Of a stretch of 64,000 nt of DNA, positions 12,635 to 27,600 are shown one piece after another (position 1 is the stretch's first letter; every line of letters starts with the position of its first letter). The translations under genes and the position numbers were made by a program. The notes below the pieces were generated by a model that saw only the letters and a list, made by a program, of their open reading frames with translations, ran no database searches and was not told where the DNA came from. The stretch is from Apostichopus japonicus. Taxonomy: Eukaryota; Echinodermata; Holothuroidea; Aspidochirotida; Stichopodidae. The stretch covers positions 13,728,484-13,792,483 of the forward strand of contig NC_092564.1 in the NCBI RefSeq assembly GCF_037975245.1, read 5' to 3'.

Positions 12635-15600
12635 GTAGGTCATGGTGTATGAATAATACATATCTTCACCTCAAGCTGAGAGACAGTCAAGCTGAATCCA
12701 TTGATGTGGGCTCAGTTCGGAGTACTTTGAGATGGAGGCAGGGGAGGCAGGGAAGAATGAAACATTGTATGATTTTAAAGTAATCCTTCAAGTCTATGTT
12801 ATGTTTACCATTGCTGTGTAAACAGGATATGGTGTCGCTATAGGTGGTAATGTTACCCATAGTGAACATTGGTCTGATTCCTGTAACAACTCACCTCCCC
12901 CCACCCCCCCCCCCACAATCTGAAATCTTTGTTGAGGTGCCTAGCAACCATGGTAGTTGGCAGGGTGTTAGCATTGACTACAATTCCACTTACACTGAAA
13001 ATTGGTCTGGTTCCCCCTCTCCACTCCCCACCCACTGCTCCCATAAATATCAATTTTATGATGAGGTCCCTAACAGCCATGGCTGGTTCAACAAACTGCA
13101 CATGAGTACACCATTTTTCTTCTTTCCTTGCATCTGTGTGTATTGGCAGAGGTTCAATATCTCAAGAGAGCAAGTTAGACTTTTAAAACAAAAATATAAA
13201 CACTTAACCTAACCTTATAACACTTTCATAGCAGATGTACCAAGGCCCATCCTACTTTACAGTTATGATAAGAATTGCGTAAATTTGCTTCCCTCCGGCC
13301 TCCTCACCGCCCTTTCTCCTCGCAACAACTACACTCTTGGCTGACTGGTCCATTCCAGTGACCGTTCCATTCCACTGGACGGTCCATTCCAGTCTATCGC
13401 TCTCCTTTTCATGATACCACTCAAAATGCCAAGCACCTAGTAGAGAGTTTTGGAAGTTGAATGAATTTGTTTACAAATGTAAATATTCAGCAAGACTTAT
13501 ATATATATATAAAGCAGTGTACTACAGTAGTTAAATACTTGCTGTTATAGAACATGAAATATGGCTTACTTAAATTTATTGTTGGAAACATAACCAGCCG
13601 CATTTGTTGTTAGACATTTAAGAATTTTATCCGTCATCTTTTTAGACATCTAAAATCTTTGTGTCTTTTTCCCTTTTGTTTTTGTTTGTTTGGTATATTG
13701 AGATGCATTGTCAAAACCACTCCTGAAGGTGTGAAACTAAAAACAATGTTTTTATTGGTTCTGTCCATTCCTAACTGTTGATGATGAGTCACACAAGTCT
13801 CATGTAATAATAGGTTTTCTGTACCCTTTATAAGCCTCCTGTCACTGTATGCAACTATTTAACACATATGTATTATTTTATCAGACTAAGGGGTTAGATT
13901 ACCATTAACTTCAGCCTCTATGAGGTTCACATGAAGGACTCTCGTCTTCTAGAAATGATTTCGGTTCTGACTTAATACCGCTAATAATAGTTCTTACCTG
14001 TTAAGTTGCAATGATTCATCAAGTAAGATATGAGAAATTTTTCATCATATGTCATCCAAAATGTCTTACAAAAACACTGTGGACACACACACAGCTAATG
14101 ACCATGCAGTGCTTTATTACATGTCAAACTTGAGAATGTGATTTATTTACTGGTTTATAGAAAGTTCTTCTGATTAAACCACCAGTCCTTTATTATTCAT
14201 TTTTAGTTAACAGGAGCGAGAGGTATTGGGATTGTCACTGTTGGATTTCTACTGTACATAAAGATAATGAGCAAGTTTTGCTTTCCTCCTTGTAGGTCAC
14301 ACCCCTTCCCCTGTTCCTCCCCTTCCCCGATTCAAGTTGAATTATTGTCAACTGTTGAGCTGGCTTGTACATTTGTTTAATAGGAGTGATATTTGAATCT
14401 ATGAACACCACTTGCCGGGTCTCTATTCATCAGTGACCTTTATCCTTTGAGGAAGTTGCTTAACGATGTCATATAGGTGTATAATTAATAAAGAACAAAA
14501 GGTATTCTACTGCTGCTTGTCAAGGTTTGAATTGTTGAGTTACTGGTGCTATGGAGTAGCTGTTATCTGACATTGTTAATTTTTTTAAGTGTTTCCCATG
14601 TAATGTTTTCATCTGTAGTTTCGTCTGCTCCTTTTCCAGGGCTAACTTTTAATCGCAGTCTGCACATTCCCTGTAATTTTCTATGGTGACCTTACTCAAA
14701 CCACTTTTTTTGCAGGTGAAATGTGTACCCAATTTTGTACCCTTTTTCATTATCAACAGGAAGGGGGCGTGGTAGGGGCAGAGGCCGTGGTCGCGGTCGT
14801 GGTAGAACTTCCGGTGGACCTAGAGGCTCTGGAAGAAGGGGTCGCCCAAGACGGTCAGACTCTGTGATTATGTCAGGCTTACCTCGAGATCTTACCTCTA
14901 TGGGTATCCACCACAATGGCTCCATCAGTGAAATGGTTAAGGCGGCATCCGCCATGCCTCTTGGATCTGCTAAGACTGCTGTGTCAGTCATAAAGGAGAC
15001 TCCTGTGAGTAAATGCACCACCCTATATGGCTCCCCCACCTATACTTTGCACCAATACCCGAACCCCTTCCCCCACCCTTTGCATGAGTTGTGCCTCATC
15101 TGTGTCATCCCGCAAATGTAGCAAGTAGTGATCATGTTAATTTGCCTGCCAAGAAAATTGTTGTACTTTTAACTTTGAAGCAGTATACATTGAACAATCT
15201 TTTACCCATGTATCAAATCAATTGAATTTATATTTTAAACAATGATTTCCAATAATTTTTGGAAACTCATGGGGGAGGGGGGTGGGGCCTACGGTCATAT
15301 GATCATGAGATTTTGAACGTGGGGAATGAAACTCTTCACAAACCTTTAACATGGGTCCAAATGAGATCATATTATCTCATTTTCAGTTCACTGTGTTCAA
15401 AATTTGTGAATGTTGTCAAAAATTGATCACTTGCAATCATGTTATAAACATGCTTGTGCTGTCAACAAAACCAGTAGATATCTTGAAAAAATACCACAAA
15501 GTGTTTGCCAAAACTCAATATGCTGCTTTAAAGAGGTAGTGTGCATCAGTTTGGCCCTTGAAAACATTGCTGATTATCTATATTTTTCTTGATTAATTTA

Positions 15601-18600
15601 AGAGAGGTTTGTTGGGAAGCTCAAGTTTAAGATGAGGTATTCAGCAATCATAGCATGTCGTTATCATCTGTAGATACCCAGCTAGTAATCTGCTGAGAGA
15701 ACTTGCTAAATCTGGTCACCATGTTTGGCTAATATCAGATAGGCAAAACATTTCATGATGTACAATTGTGGAAAGTGTCACCCTTGCTGTTGCTGGATGG
15801 TAAATTTTCTCTACAATTCATGATAATTTAGAATGGGATTAATACATGATAAGACATTTTCACTGTTTTCATAACACGCAATCCCTTCCATTTCCCTTTC
15901 ATTTTGTCACCCATTAGTAAATTGCAAAGAATCTACAAACAAAAGTTTACCCTAAAACTTCAAATATGTCTGGAGAATCTTTCAAAGCTTTGTATGACAT
16001 TTTTCTGTTTCGTTTAATAGTTGAGTATTTCAAACAAAATTGAAATATGTGCTCTTGTTTATTGGGAGAGAGGGACACAAATCTAATTTGTATTATTATA
16101 TTTGAAGTTGCATGTGGTTTGTTTAATACATGGTGAAATGTACATTGAACTGAATCCCTGCATCCATATAGCTGTACTATTCGCTGTTAATATGTGATGT
16201 GATTTTAGTCTGTATATGCTTAGAAAATTCAATTTCATTTCCTTTTTTAATGCCAAAAAATGCTTGTTTTTAACCCCCCCCCCCCTACCCCTGCTTCCTT
16301 AAATATAGCAAATAAGAAGAATTCTTGTCTTTTTTTCGCAGTTCGTTTTTATTTTTCAGTTTTCTTGGAATTACCATTTTTTGGCCAATTCCAATTAATC
16401 AAGACATTGAAGCAACCAATTAAAAGGGTCATAGCTAGTTTCCTTGGCACTTTGTTTAAAAATTTGAAAATTGGGAAAGTGAATTTGACATCAAACTTTG
16501 TAAACTAGTGGTTTTTGTTGTTACCTATACTTTTTTATTTCAAAGTACAGATATTTTAAATTTTGGAGCAAAATAAACATCTTTTCCATGATACTGTTCC
16601 TATGATGCACCCTTCAGTGGTTCAAAGTTTTCAAAGAAGTTCTCAATCTTATCACAGAGTAAATATTCTGAACTCCAAGTTTTTGCAAGTTAAATTTTGT
16701 TTTCAAGAATGATATTTCTAAGGATGATTTTTCTCACAATTGTTCTGCTATGTGGTATATTGAGAATTGTTAGAACAGATACTAAAGGTTCTTTGTGAAC
16801 AGTCGCACATAAAGGATGCGGTTCCTGGATGTACAAAAAGTTCATCCGATGTGCCATTTTGGCCTATATTTCATATTGAAGATAAGGACAAGAAACAGGC
16901 TAAACTAAAAGCAGGTAATTCGTTACTCTTCTTTCCTGCCTTGTTTCTTTAGTTGAACATTGTGACAAATCTGCCTTTTATGATATCTTACATCAAAGAT
17001 ACTGCCAGTGCAATAGAATTAAACTTACCATCTTTCAGGGTAAGGAGAAATATTAGGACTGACCACCCAGTTACAGGAACTCTTTTTGTTTCGATAAAGT
17101 TACCCCGGTGGTTTATGATCCTTGTTTTGCAATTTGAACTTCTCAAACTTTGAACATAAAACGAAGATAACCTTAAAAAGTCTTAGACAATGCTAGGGGC
17201 TTCTTCAATTTTGCAGTTAGAGTTTTGAGACTGACAGAGAGAAAAGAGTGAGCATTTGTCCTTTTCTCTGTGCGTTCTTCTAGAAATCACATTCAACTCC
17301 TACCGATCTGTCGGCAGCCAGTGCCGACAGAGATTCACCATTGAACATGTCGGTGGGGTGCATAAAGCCGGGGACCCCTACCACTTCCTCAAAATCAAAA
17401 GACCCCAGCAGCGACAGCGAGGTCAGTGCGCTGGAAGGGGAGGAACTTGACCTTTCCGAGGGTGACGTGAGCAGCAAATCGGCCACAAATTCCGAACCCG
17501 ATTCTGACGATGAGGAATTGGCTAAAATAGCAGAGGTATGCTACAGTGACCTGAAAGGGGAATTTCCCTTGTTTATATTAGAAACTTCATCTTGGGATAC
17601 AAAAAAATAGGGACAGAGTGGTGTTGGGAGTGTACACCCTTCCTGCCTGTTCCCCCCCCCCCCCCCCTGAAAATGACTGGATCTTTATGTTGTCTTCTGT
17701 TGTTTTTAGTCCCTTTCTGATTAGAAGATTTTATTTGAGATGAAAAGATCTCAAAGTTCACATCATGGTGAATATCAATTGTGGTTTCTTGATTATGTCT
17801 CTCTGTGAAACTGAAAGGTCAAAAACAGTCTAAGTTATCATCAAATATTGCATTCTATCCAAGAAAAGGAAAAGTGAGGAATTGGAAAAAAAGTTTGTCT
17901 TATTTTGATCGTAGATTTTACTGATAGTAGAAATTGATCATCAATGCTGCTCCCACTATTAATAATTTAGATTTTAGATAAAATAAACAAAGAGATTGCT
18001 GTATAGAACATTTCCCTATCAAAAGTACTCACAAACTAACAAGATAATAATTTTTCCCTCTCTTTTTAAGAATTCATTTGATTTAAATTTGATTGCATCC
18101 AATCCCCTCATCCTTTCATTCTTCTTTGTAGACTTGTTCCTTCACCTCTCAAAGGGATGAATTCGAAAGCATAAATTGTTATTCTCATCTTACATTCTGC
18201 TGTATAAAAAAGGGACAAAATTTTTTTACTAAGTTACCAATTTGTTATGAACAGACTTGTTTTGACCAGTGATCATGTTAGAGGGAATTGTTCGTCTTGT
18301 TTACACAGTTTGACTTTTTTTGATCTGTTATATAAGTTTTTTCGCCTGTGAAATATTAAAGGCCCATTCCAGTTTACTTTCAACACACTAGCCGCAGCCT
18401 GCCATGCCAGTTCTGTCCCACCACATTATTTACCCTTCCTGTGTATGTTAGTGTTATATATGTCTGTTTGTCTGTTGCTGGTATTTGCCTGCCCTGCCCA
18501 AAACAAAGCAATCTTTTGTTCTTTGAAAGTTTTGTTGTGCTGTATTGATCATATGTTCCTCATGCCCTTTGCTAAGTTTATTTTATTTATTTATTTTAAT

Positions 18601-21600
18601 TATCTTTTTGTTTATAAGTTAAAAGTTTCGTCTACATACCAGCGTGCTCATCCCATCAAAGAAGTGTTTGTCCTTGCTTGAATTTTTTGTCAATTGTGGG
18701 ATTTGTGGCTAATAACTTTATACTTCCTAGATAATGTGCCTTTAATATCCTGTCTCAGAGAGAAAATGGCAGAAAGTAACAGAAATTGAAGAATCTTTAA
18801 AGATTTTTGTTTTTTTGGTGATACCCATACAAAGGTATTAATTAAACTGTACATGGAAATGTTATCTGATATGTTAATTCAACAAATTAAGACCAGAAAT
18901 GCTGAAATCAGACAAATATTTCAAAGGTTTGGCAATCAAAAGATCTGTGAGACATTAACTTTCTGGTATGTTGGGTTTTACTGGCTAATTTGCATAATTA
19001 GAGCGGCCATTTATGGTTTTAACCCAACAGCTGCATTAATTAAAAGACCAAAATAGGAAGAAACCTCAGACGTGATGATAATATTGCAGCGTTAGTGCGT
19101 TACTCTGAAATTTAAATTTCACCCAATAAAGGCAGCTCTCTGAGATGTAGTTCGTCCGGTATCACTTGTCTAGCCAATACTCATTCATGTAATGCACACA
19201 CTGGTGAAAAGTTTTGGACTCTTTCGTATTTGAGACCTATTACAAGAAATATCTAAAATTTAATTGACCATGTTTTTGAAGATTTGATTTTTGATTAATC
19301 AAGTGATATAACATTTGACCAGCTCAAATCTTAAATTGTTTTTCCAATTTTAGATGTTTCATTGTAGACCCCTTCTATCATTCTATGTGGATAACTTCAG
19401 AGAAACAATGTCACATGGTTATCGTATCGTTTGTCGGTTATCAATAGAATTTTATCCTGATTAGAATTTAGAATGGGAACTCGGCAACCTCTCTCTCTCT
19501 CTCTATTGCCTTCCTCTCCCTGGAGGTAATTATCAAACTAAGTTGAAGCTAGCAGGACACTGCAGCTCAGGATTATGCAATCAGTAAGGTTGACAAAGAA
19601 TGTTCTCTGTGGTATCTATCAAATTGTTATTCCAAAATCAAAAGGGTTATCTTTAACTCAGTTTCATGATCTGCCTCTTCTTCATCTTTGGTGCTCCCCT
19701 TAGACAAAGAAGAACTTGGAAGCAAAACAGCTTGAGCTTCTCCGGCAGACTGATAAGCTACGAGAGGAACAGAGGGAGGCCCTAGAGAGAAAACAGAAGG
19801 TGAGATGGGAGTGTGATATAGTTGATCAGGGGTGGGTGGTATCCTATTGTTAATTCCAGATGTAACTTTCATCTACAAGAATCGGACAGGGGAGGGAGAG
19901 AGGCAAGGTGGAATTAATGGGAGATTTACCATATGCCCCATAAGTATTCAAAGGGATATTAGGTTCAACTGGAAGTGACAACAATGTTTGATAATAATCA
20001 AAAACTAGTAGTAACAGTTGACATTCAAAGTACTATTTTTTTTTCTCCCCATGTTTTTGTCATTGATGTTTAGAATGTAAAACTATAAACTAAGATTACT
20101 ACAAATAGAGAAAATATAAATATGTACGACATATTTATGCAATGTAATGCTGGAACGCACTCAGTTTATCAGGACTGTACACAATTGTACACAGACAGGA
20201 TTTGTTGCTACTTAGCAACGTAAGGCTCCTTGCCGACGTAAGGAATATACATAAGACTCTGACAGTAGATGTTGGAATAGTAGCCGGGGTTCATACAGAT
20301 CAAGCATTTTTATGAGACGGAATGTAAACCTAAAACAACGTTATCATCCAAACCTAAGTAATTATTCTCAAATTTACCTTAAATGCCAGTTACAAGTGGC
20401 ATTCTGTAGTCAACGGAACATCGACCTCTTCGAACTGACAAAGTTCTAATTATTGGGTAAATAACACCTTGGAGGACGTCACATGACCCTCCATAGCTTT
20501 TGTGCGTTTTCAAACTGTATAGTGTTCCCTCCAGGTCATCTTAAAATTTTCGACGGTCTCACGTCCGTTTACGCATTTGAAACTTATTGAAAGGCAACCT
20601 GGAAAATAAACAAAAGAAGAAGATAGAAGAAACAGAATAAATAAGTTTATAAAATTATTAACAATTGCCTCATTAAGAAGGACATGAGAACAAATTAAAA
20701 ATACTTGAAGAAACAATTATTTCCAGAGTTTTATTCAGCAAGCAGCTTGGGCTGTCACATAAAATAAAGAGAAAAAAGGATTAAGGATAAAGAAATGATT
20801 GGGTTTCACTTTCTACGTGATTTATATGTTCCAACTGAGTCTCTGGTACACTGTATATAGTTGTAAGAAGATTCCTTTAACCAGCTACCCTTGGGGAAAA
20901 GCTGTCTGACATAGAAAGATGAGCACGTTTTTGCTGGTAGAGCTTTTAGCGTTGCAGATAAAAAAAATACCAACAGAATGGTTATAATATACAATACATA
21001 CATAGTTTTAGAAAACTCCAAACCATAAGACCATTGGAGATACCTGTAGTGAGTGAGTTTTATTGTAAAGCTATATTTTCAATTCTTCATCATTTTTTTG
21101 ATGACCCAAAATGTTGGCTGTCAAAAGCCTCTTATCATCTTCTTTGCAGACTTCGTTGGGTTACATGTGATAGCAAAAGAGTGTGTTTTATCTTTCTTTT
21201 GAGAAGCATTTACCAAATATGAAAAGCTAATGTAATTTGGAGGAAATAACCATTATTATTCCTCAGTTCTAGCAATGTTTATGTCGGGCTACACATCAGG
21301 TTGACCCATGCCACTTGTAAATAGTGGTTGTTTCAGTCAATCAGTCTGTCTGATTGTGTTAAATTGTCTCTCATTTATATATATTGCTTTATATTTTATT
21401 TCTCAAGATGCACAAATTCCATGTACATGTTGCTTAAGTCCTCCCTTCATTCAGGTTTGACTGGGAGATTTACAAAATTTTGATGTCAAATTGAAGTTTT
21501 TAACCTCTGTAATTTTGGAGTGAAACAAAGAGAAAAGAAAGTAAAATGTACTAGGTACCTTGGATAAAATGCCACCTCCCCCTTTAAAGACAAATAAAAG

Positions 21601-24600
21601 TGACAGGACTTGGGCACGTCATTAACAAAACAAGGTTCTTTCAAGTAACTTTGCACAACTTTATTCCATTCTGGTAATTAATAGTAAACAGTAGCAAAGG
21701 CCAAAAAACAGAGTAGTTTGGTGTAAAAATTAAGATTTCAGAGATTCCCAATTGCAAACTTAGAAACAAAAAGGACAGAGGGGGGGGGGGGGGGGAAGAA
21801 AGACTTTTGAATTATGACATTGAATGACAAGAGAATCAGTTGTTGCTGTTTAACTCTATTCTGAGTAAATAATGTAAACAATTTTCTGCTATAAATGGTC
21901 TCTTTTTAAGGTCATCTCATGGTGGTCATTTTATTTGTTTTGAGTCAAGCTTTTCTAACCTCATATATTCATTCCATCTCTCTTCTTGTTCTCTAGCCAT
22001 GCGATTCCGGTGACGAGGTTAGCATTAACATCCATGTCTTTTTTGTTTCAGTGCTATTTGTCTGCATGTCTGTATGTAGACCAGTCTGTGTTAACGTTTT
22101 AAAATAGTAACAGTCTGCCATGTTTTCTGTCGGTCGAACCAGTCGAGTGATAAGGTTTCGTTTCCAGATGGATGAGATGAATGGGACATTCATCTTGAAC
22201 TGCCATGTCCCCCCACAGTCCTCTCATCCCTTCTCCCATCCCGTCTCTCCCAGATCGGAAAATGTCATGCACTACACTTGACTGTTTAGTTTACATTTTG
22301 AAACATTTAAAGCATCTTATTCTGTTTTACAGTTTTAATAAACATAAAGCATGAGGAACATTAGGTCTATAAAAGACAGAAATTCCACAATAAGACATGA
22401 ACATGGAAGTCAGGATTTTGGATATTTAGAATAGAACCAGGGTCCTGCATCATATCTTCTTGACTGGGTGTTCTCAATTTGATCAAAAAGTGGGGAAGAA
22501 TATCAGCAAAGGATACAAAATATGCTAACACGACACTTCCAGGAATGGGTTACGAATAGAACCAGGGTCCTGCATCATATCTTCTTGACTGGGTGTTCTC
22601 AATTTGATCAAAAAGTGGGGAAGAATATCAGCAAAGGATACAAAATATGCTAACACGACACTTCCAGGAATGGGTTACGTGGTTAAGGTGAAAACCGTTT
22701 AAAATAATGATGGTTCAGTTAGTATGTTAAACATGATGGTAGATAGATGCCTTCTGAATCCGTCCAAAAATTTGCAACGTTAATACAAGATGATTTTCAC
22801 ACAACATTCCGTCTACCTGCACAAATTATGTCTGGCAAATTTGACAAACTTCCTCTGTTTTCATTTATTTACTTATGTGTTTTTGAAAACTTACCTTGGA
22901 ACAATTTTTTTGATGGTGAAATAGAAGGTGTGTGAAATAATTTCACATCCTTCATACTACCTATGTTGTGTATGTGCTGCTATCACAATATGGGTTACTC
23001 TGAAGATTTTTGTAAAGAGGTGGATTATTCTGTATCAAATTTAATTAATGCTCTTTAAAATTAAAATTGTTAAGTCAATATCAAATTAAACAGCAATACA
23101 TTCAGTAAGTGGCCAACAACTGCAAGGGAGTGGGGAAGATAAATGTTACAGGTGGTAAATTAATACAAATAACAGTGCATCGTTTGAAATGAGTGGTGTT
23201 GTTTGAAAGCATGGCAAATTAGTTTTCGTAGGTTAATGTTTATCTACTCAATCGGGTATTGTCTCAAGGGGGTAAGTAGAGGGTGGAGGGGAGGGTGAAT
23301 AATGTAACTATTGTTAGGATGCAACATGTAGATATGGGATACATTTTGAAGAAATTCTGTTCATTTTGAGAGGAAGTCTTATATAAAGCAGGTTCAGTGG
23401 GTGTGTGTGAATGAATTTGTCCCTGGTCAGTCAATATTGTTCCATCATGATGTAGAAACTGGTTGAAGTGTAAATGGATGGTTTGTGGGTCAAGTCAGTC
23501 AACATATGGAGTTTGACCTATATAGTGTGCTAATACCATCAGAGCTAGTCCTAATGTTTGACTTGTTCATTGCCCCATAGGGGTATCACATAGATTTAAT
23601 AAGGCACAGTTTTGAATATGTGAATAAAAGATTAGGTCCAAAGACTCGCACCTGGTTTGCAGTTGTGGAGTCAGAGGACTTGGTTGAGGGCTGCTTTATA
23701 CTCCTATACAACTGTTGGGACATTAATTAAATCCTTACCTATACCACTGGTTGAACTCATGATGTGGTTTTCAGTGCTGTTAAACAGAATAGAGACCAAG
23801 CAGGTTATTGAATGAGCTACATGGTTGGTCTCCACTTGCTTTATAGTTTTGCATACTTAATTTTAGCAAAGATTTGGGTTGTATATATTTACTTTATCAT
23901 GATTATCATAAACTGGTAGAACTTTGTTTGAAAGTTGCATTGTGCATTGAGAATATTATAATATACATATAATAATATACTCGTCTGTTGAAAAAAGGAA
24001 AGATCACATGGAAGGATGATATCATGCATTAACTACAAATGTTTGCAAATGAAAGAATGAAGCTTAAACAATAAATTTGTGGGACACAAATTTTGCTGTA
24101 TTGGACTAAAAACCATTAATATTTCTCTAACTGAGGTCATCCAAAAAAATTGAATATTAACCCACATAGACACCCAGATTGTTAGGTTGAGGGTAGAGTA
24201 TTCATTTGTTTCTTATAACATGGCTTGGTCACATTGGTACATGTTATGGTTCATACCAACCCCCACCCCCCATTTAATAGCTAGAACAACATTCTCAGAT
24301 ACTCATGCATGATATAGAATCATTGACTTGGTGGGAAAACATTGGTGATTTGTATGGAGATGTATGTAGGGTTGATATCAAGGGGGACTAACATATAGTG
24401 AGGACCCATATCCCCTCCCCCATCTTCCATCCCCACCTCCAACTTTGTTGTTGCATGTCACTAAACCATGGTAAGCATACTAACTTCAATGTCTATTAAT
24501 TTTTGCTTATGGGAGCTTTCTCTGCCATTTCTGCAGATATTGAGATGTACAGAGTTAGAATGGGGATGGCTTGGGGTATTTGTCCTTGGAAGATATTCTA

Positions 24601-27600
24601 CTTTTATCAGATACTTTTAACAACATGTCAAAGTGATAATGAATCAGTTGGCCTCCATCTTTGCTGGTGCATTTTAGTTTAATGAGATTTTCAAATTTTG
24701 GAAATCTTCCTTTTGCCCTGAAACGAACAATGAAAATTTCACTGCCAAAGAAAAATAGTAAAATGTGAAAGGTTTCTTCATTTTCATGGACCTTGATGAG
24801 TTTAAAATCTCTTAATAAGACTGAAAAGTGTCGGGACAGTGGGACAGTGAGGGGAGAGGAGGGGAGAGGAAGAAGAGGGAAAATTTAATAGGTTTTCCTG
24901 TTATCCAACTCTACGTTTCAAATTACTTTTCAGGATGACTTATTTCTTTTGTCAACTGGAAGCCTTCATTTTTCAATGTTGAGCAGAATATTATAATTTG
25001 TTCATGTTGTGCTTGTTTGTTATGAGTCAGTTGATCAGCCAAAATCAGTTGCTTATTAGAGTAGATGATGCTAAATTATTTTAATTTATTCCATTGCTCC
25101 GGGGGGGTGGGGGATTGTGGCTTAGGAAGGGGGAAGGGAAATTGTGGAAATAAAACCAATCTTTGTGTGTTTTTTGTGTTAGTAGATGGTAGTTCCTTGT
25201 TGTGTTATTGTTACTTTTTGTATGTCATGTTGGCTTACAGCTGTAGCGTGCAGTAGATTTTAGCAATGCCTAACAATCCATGGTAGTAACACATCACCCA
25301 AATTTACACAATGGTTCCTATGTGTAAAGCACATATGTTACACAGGTGAGTTTAATATTAATATCTCAATTTGTTGTGTCTTTCTGGAAAGATGAAACTA
25401 CAAAGGGAAGAAGAACAGAGGCAGCACGAGGAGGAGCAGCGGAGGCGGGTTGCGGAGCTGACGGCTCACTTCGAGAAGGAGATAAAGCATCAACAGTTCC
25501 AGCTGAGGATGCAGAAGACCCAAGACGGGGGAGAGGAATACCCGGTGAGGACCTCGACCCGGCACCACAAGGAGGAACGGAGGGAGAAGAAGAAGAAGAG
25601 AAAGAAGAAGAAGTCAAAGAGTGGACTACCAGAGACGGCCAGGGAAGGAAAGCTGCGCAAGAGGAAACACCATCACAGCCACAGGGAGCACCGAAAAGCA
25701 GCGTCGGAGGGCAAAGGAGATGGGGTATGTCTAAAGGAATAATTTGGTACTGTAAGGGGAAAAATATTCAAATGATCAGTGATATTTCAGGAATCCAAAT
25801 TTACTACAATTTGATGGTTTCTTACCGAATTGAGTTTTATCGTATTAATGAATATTTCTTTCCATAATTGGAATGTCACTTTTATTGTCGATAACATCTG
25901 GATGAAACATGGAGCTTCAATTGTTCTCCATCTTAACCCAGACTCTGCCAGACGATAATACCGTCGACGAGGATGATCCGTACGGGTCTGATCTCCCCAC
26001 GATGGTCCCGAGGCCGTCCGTTGTCATGCAAATCTCGGAGCCACAACTTGCGGCAGTAAATGGTGTCAACCAGGAGTCACCCGAGGAAGGAGGCTACTCC
26101 GAGAGACAGGAGAACTCGGACAGTGACGGCTCTCAATCAGGTATGACCTTTGACTTGGTGGAGGATGCTCACACAAGATTTATAAATATTCATTACTTTC
26201 ACACGGTTCATAAAGGGTCTCTCTAATCTCTTTTGCATTTTTCATATCATGCCAAAAGAAAAGAAAAAGTTTTCTGCAGAGGTCATCATTAACATAGATT
26301 AAATACACCAATGAGATTGGTCAGAGCAAAACTGAATATTCATCACCTCAACAAGGTTCTTACTTAAACTTATGACATACAGTATGCTCAACCTTGGCAA
26401 GCAATGGCAGTGGTTGAAGATTGTCTCGGGTTGTGTGATGTGTGCATATTCATATTTTAAACTTGGAACAGATATTGTTTTGAAGAATGGTGGGTCGTCC
26501 CTTAAGGCATTTAGTAGCAAAGAGACAAGCTATTAGAGCAAGCTTCAGGGCAAGCACATGAAGATGTGTTGTGGTGAAGGCATATAGATAACAACAGTTG
26601 TCTGTGCTTTGTTTCAGGAGGTGGAGATTCTTTGGGTTTTGCTTTGGGAATGTTATTTTCAAGATGGAAGAGGGAGGGGAGAGAGTCACAACTAGGCACC
26701 ATTTCACTACGATAATTGTCTGGTATTCAGGCTTCACTGTTCTGTTCAGGTGAAACCTGACGATACCCATAAGTTTTACCATTTTTCAGCTGTATATATA
26801 TATATATATATATATTGCAATTTCATTAACTCTTTATATCCATGCTACCTGTCTTTTCATCATGTGATGCCCCTTTGCTTCTGTGATGCCCCTTTGCTTC
26901 ATAACCACTCGTCCTTTCTGCTATTTTTTTTTTATTGGCTTCTCGTCAAACACCATATGACCATCTCACATCTTAACAGGTGAGAACTACAGCCTGAAAC
27001 TAGAAGATGGTACCTATGCCAATGGTGACATCAACGTAGGTGCCATGTATCCCGCCATGGTGGCAGCTCCAAGCAGTGCTGCCGCTAGTGCCGCAGCGGT
27101 CACACCCATCCGCTTTACCCTTAAGAGAAAAGCAGATGGCGACCCACGTATACCAATGGTGCTAATGCGTAAGTCGTGCCGCACATCTCTCACACCATAT
27201 CATTGAGGGCAGGTTTCTTTATATGCCTTCAAATCATTTGAGGCCAGTTACCCCAACGATAACAACAAACCAAATGAAAAAAATGGTACCTGCCTTAAAG
27301 ACAGATATGAACCCATTAAATCAAAAGTCCTTTCTTCAAGTACGGGGAAAAAAAACAAATCTTTCTTTAAAGTATTAAAGCAAGATATTGTTAGGACATA
27401 TCTGTACCTGATGGGAAAGGAATATTAGCCTAGTCTAGTCTGTGCAGTGATTTCAAGTGTTTGAAATAATGGAAGTTAAGGGAACAAAGAAAATTTTGGG
27501 AACAATCGGGCGTTTGAAGGAAATCATTAAATTTTACAGAACAATGGAATTTTATGGACCAGTGGGAATAATTGGTGTATTGTTCAAAATGATAGTCTTT

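Noticed and set aside
14716-14759. Alternative upstream acceptor for the Gly-Arg exon (ttttttgcag)
   Set aside because: Using it shifts the frame so that the GR tract and AT-hook are lost; the 14760 acceptor keeps the phase.
16803-16914. Exon-like stretch (SHIKDAVPGCTKSSSD...) with good AG and GT signals
   Set aside because: It would enter in phase 0 and leave with one extra base, but the next secure exon at 17284 needs phase 0, and the exon at 15004 joins 17284 directly in phase. No alternative donor repairs it.
25366-25617. Antisense Ser/Ala/Pro-rich frame
   Set aside because: Shadow of the basic BAZ2 exon at 25392-25724.
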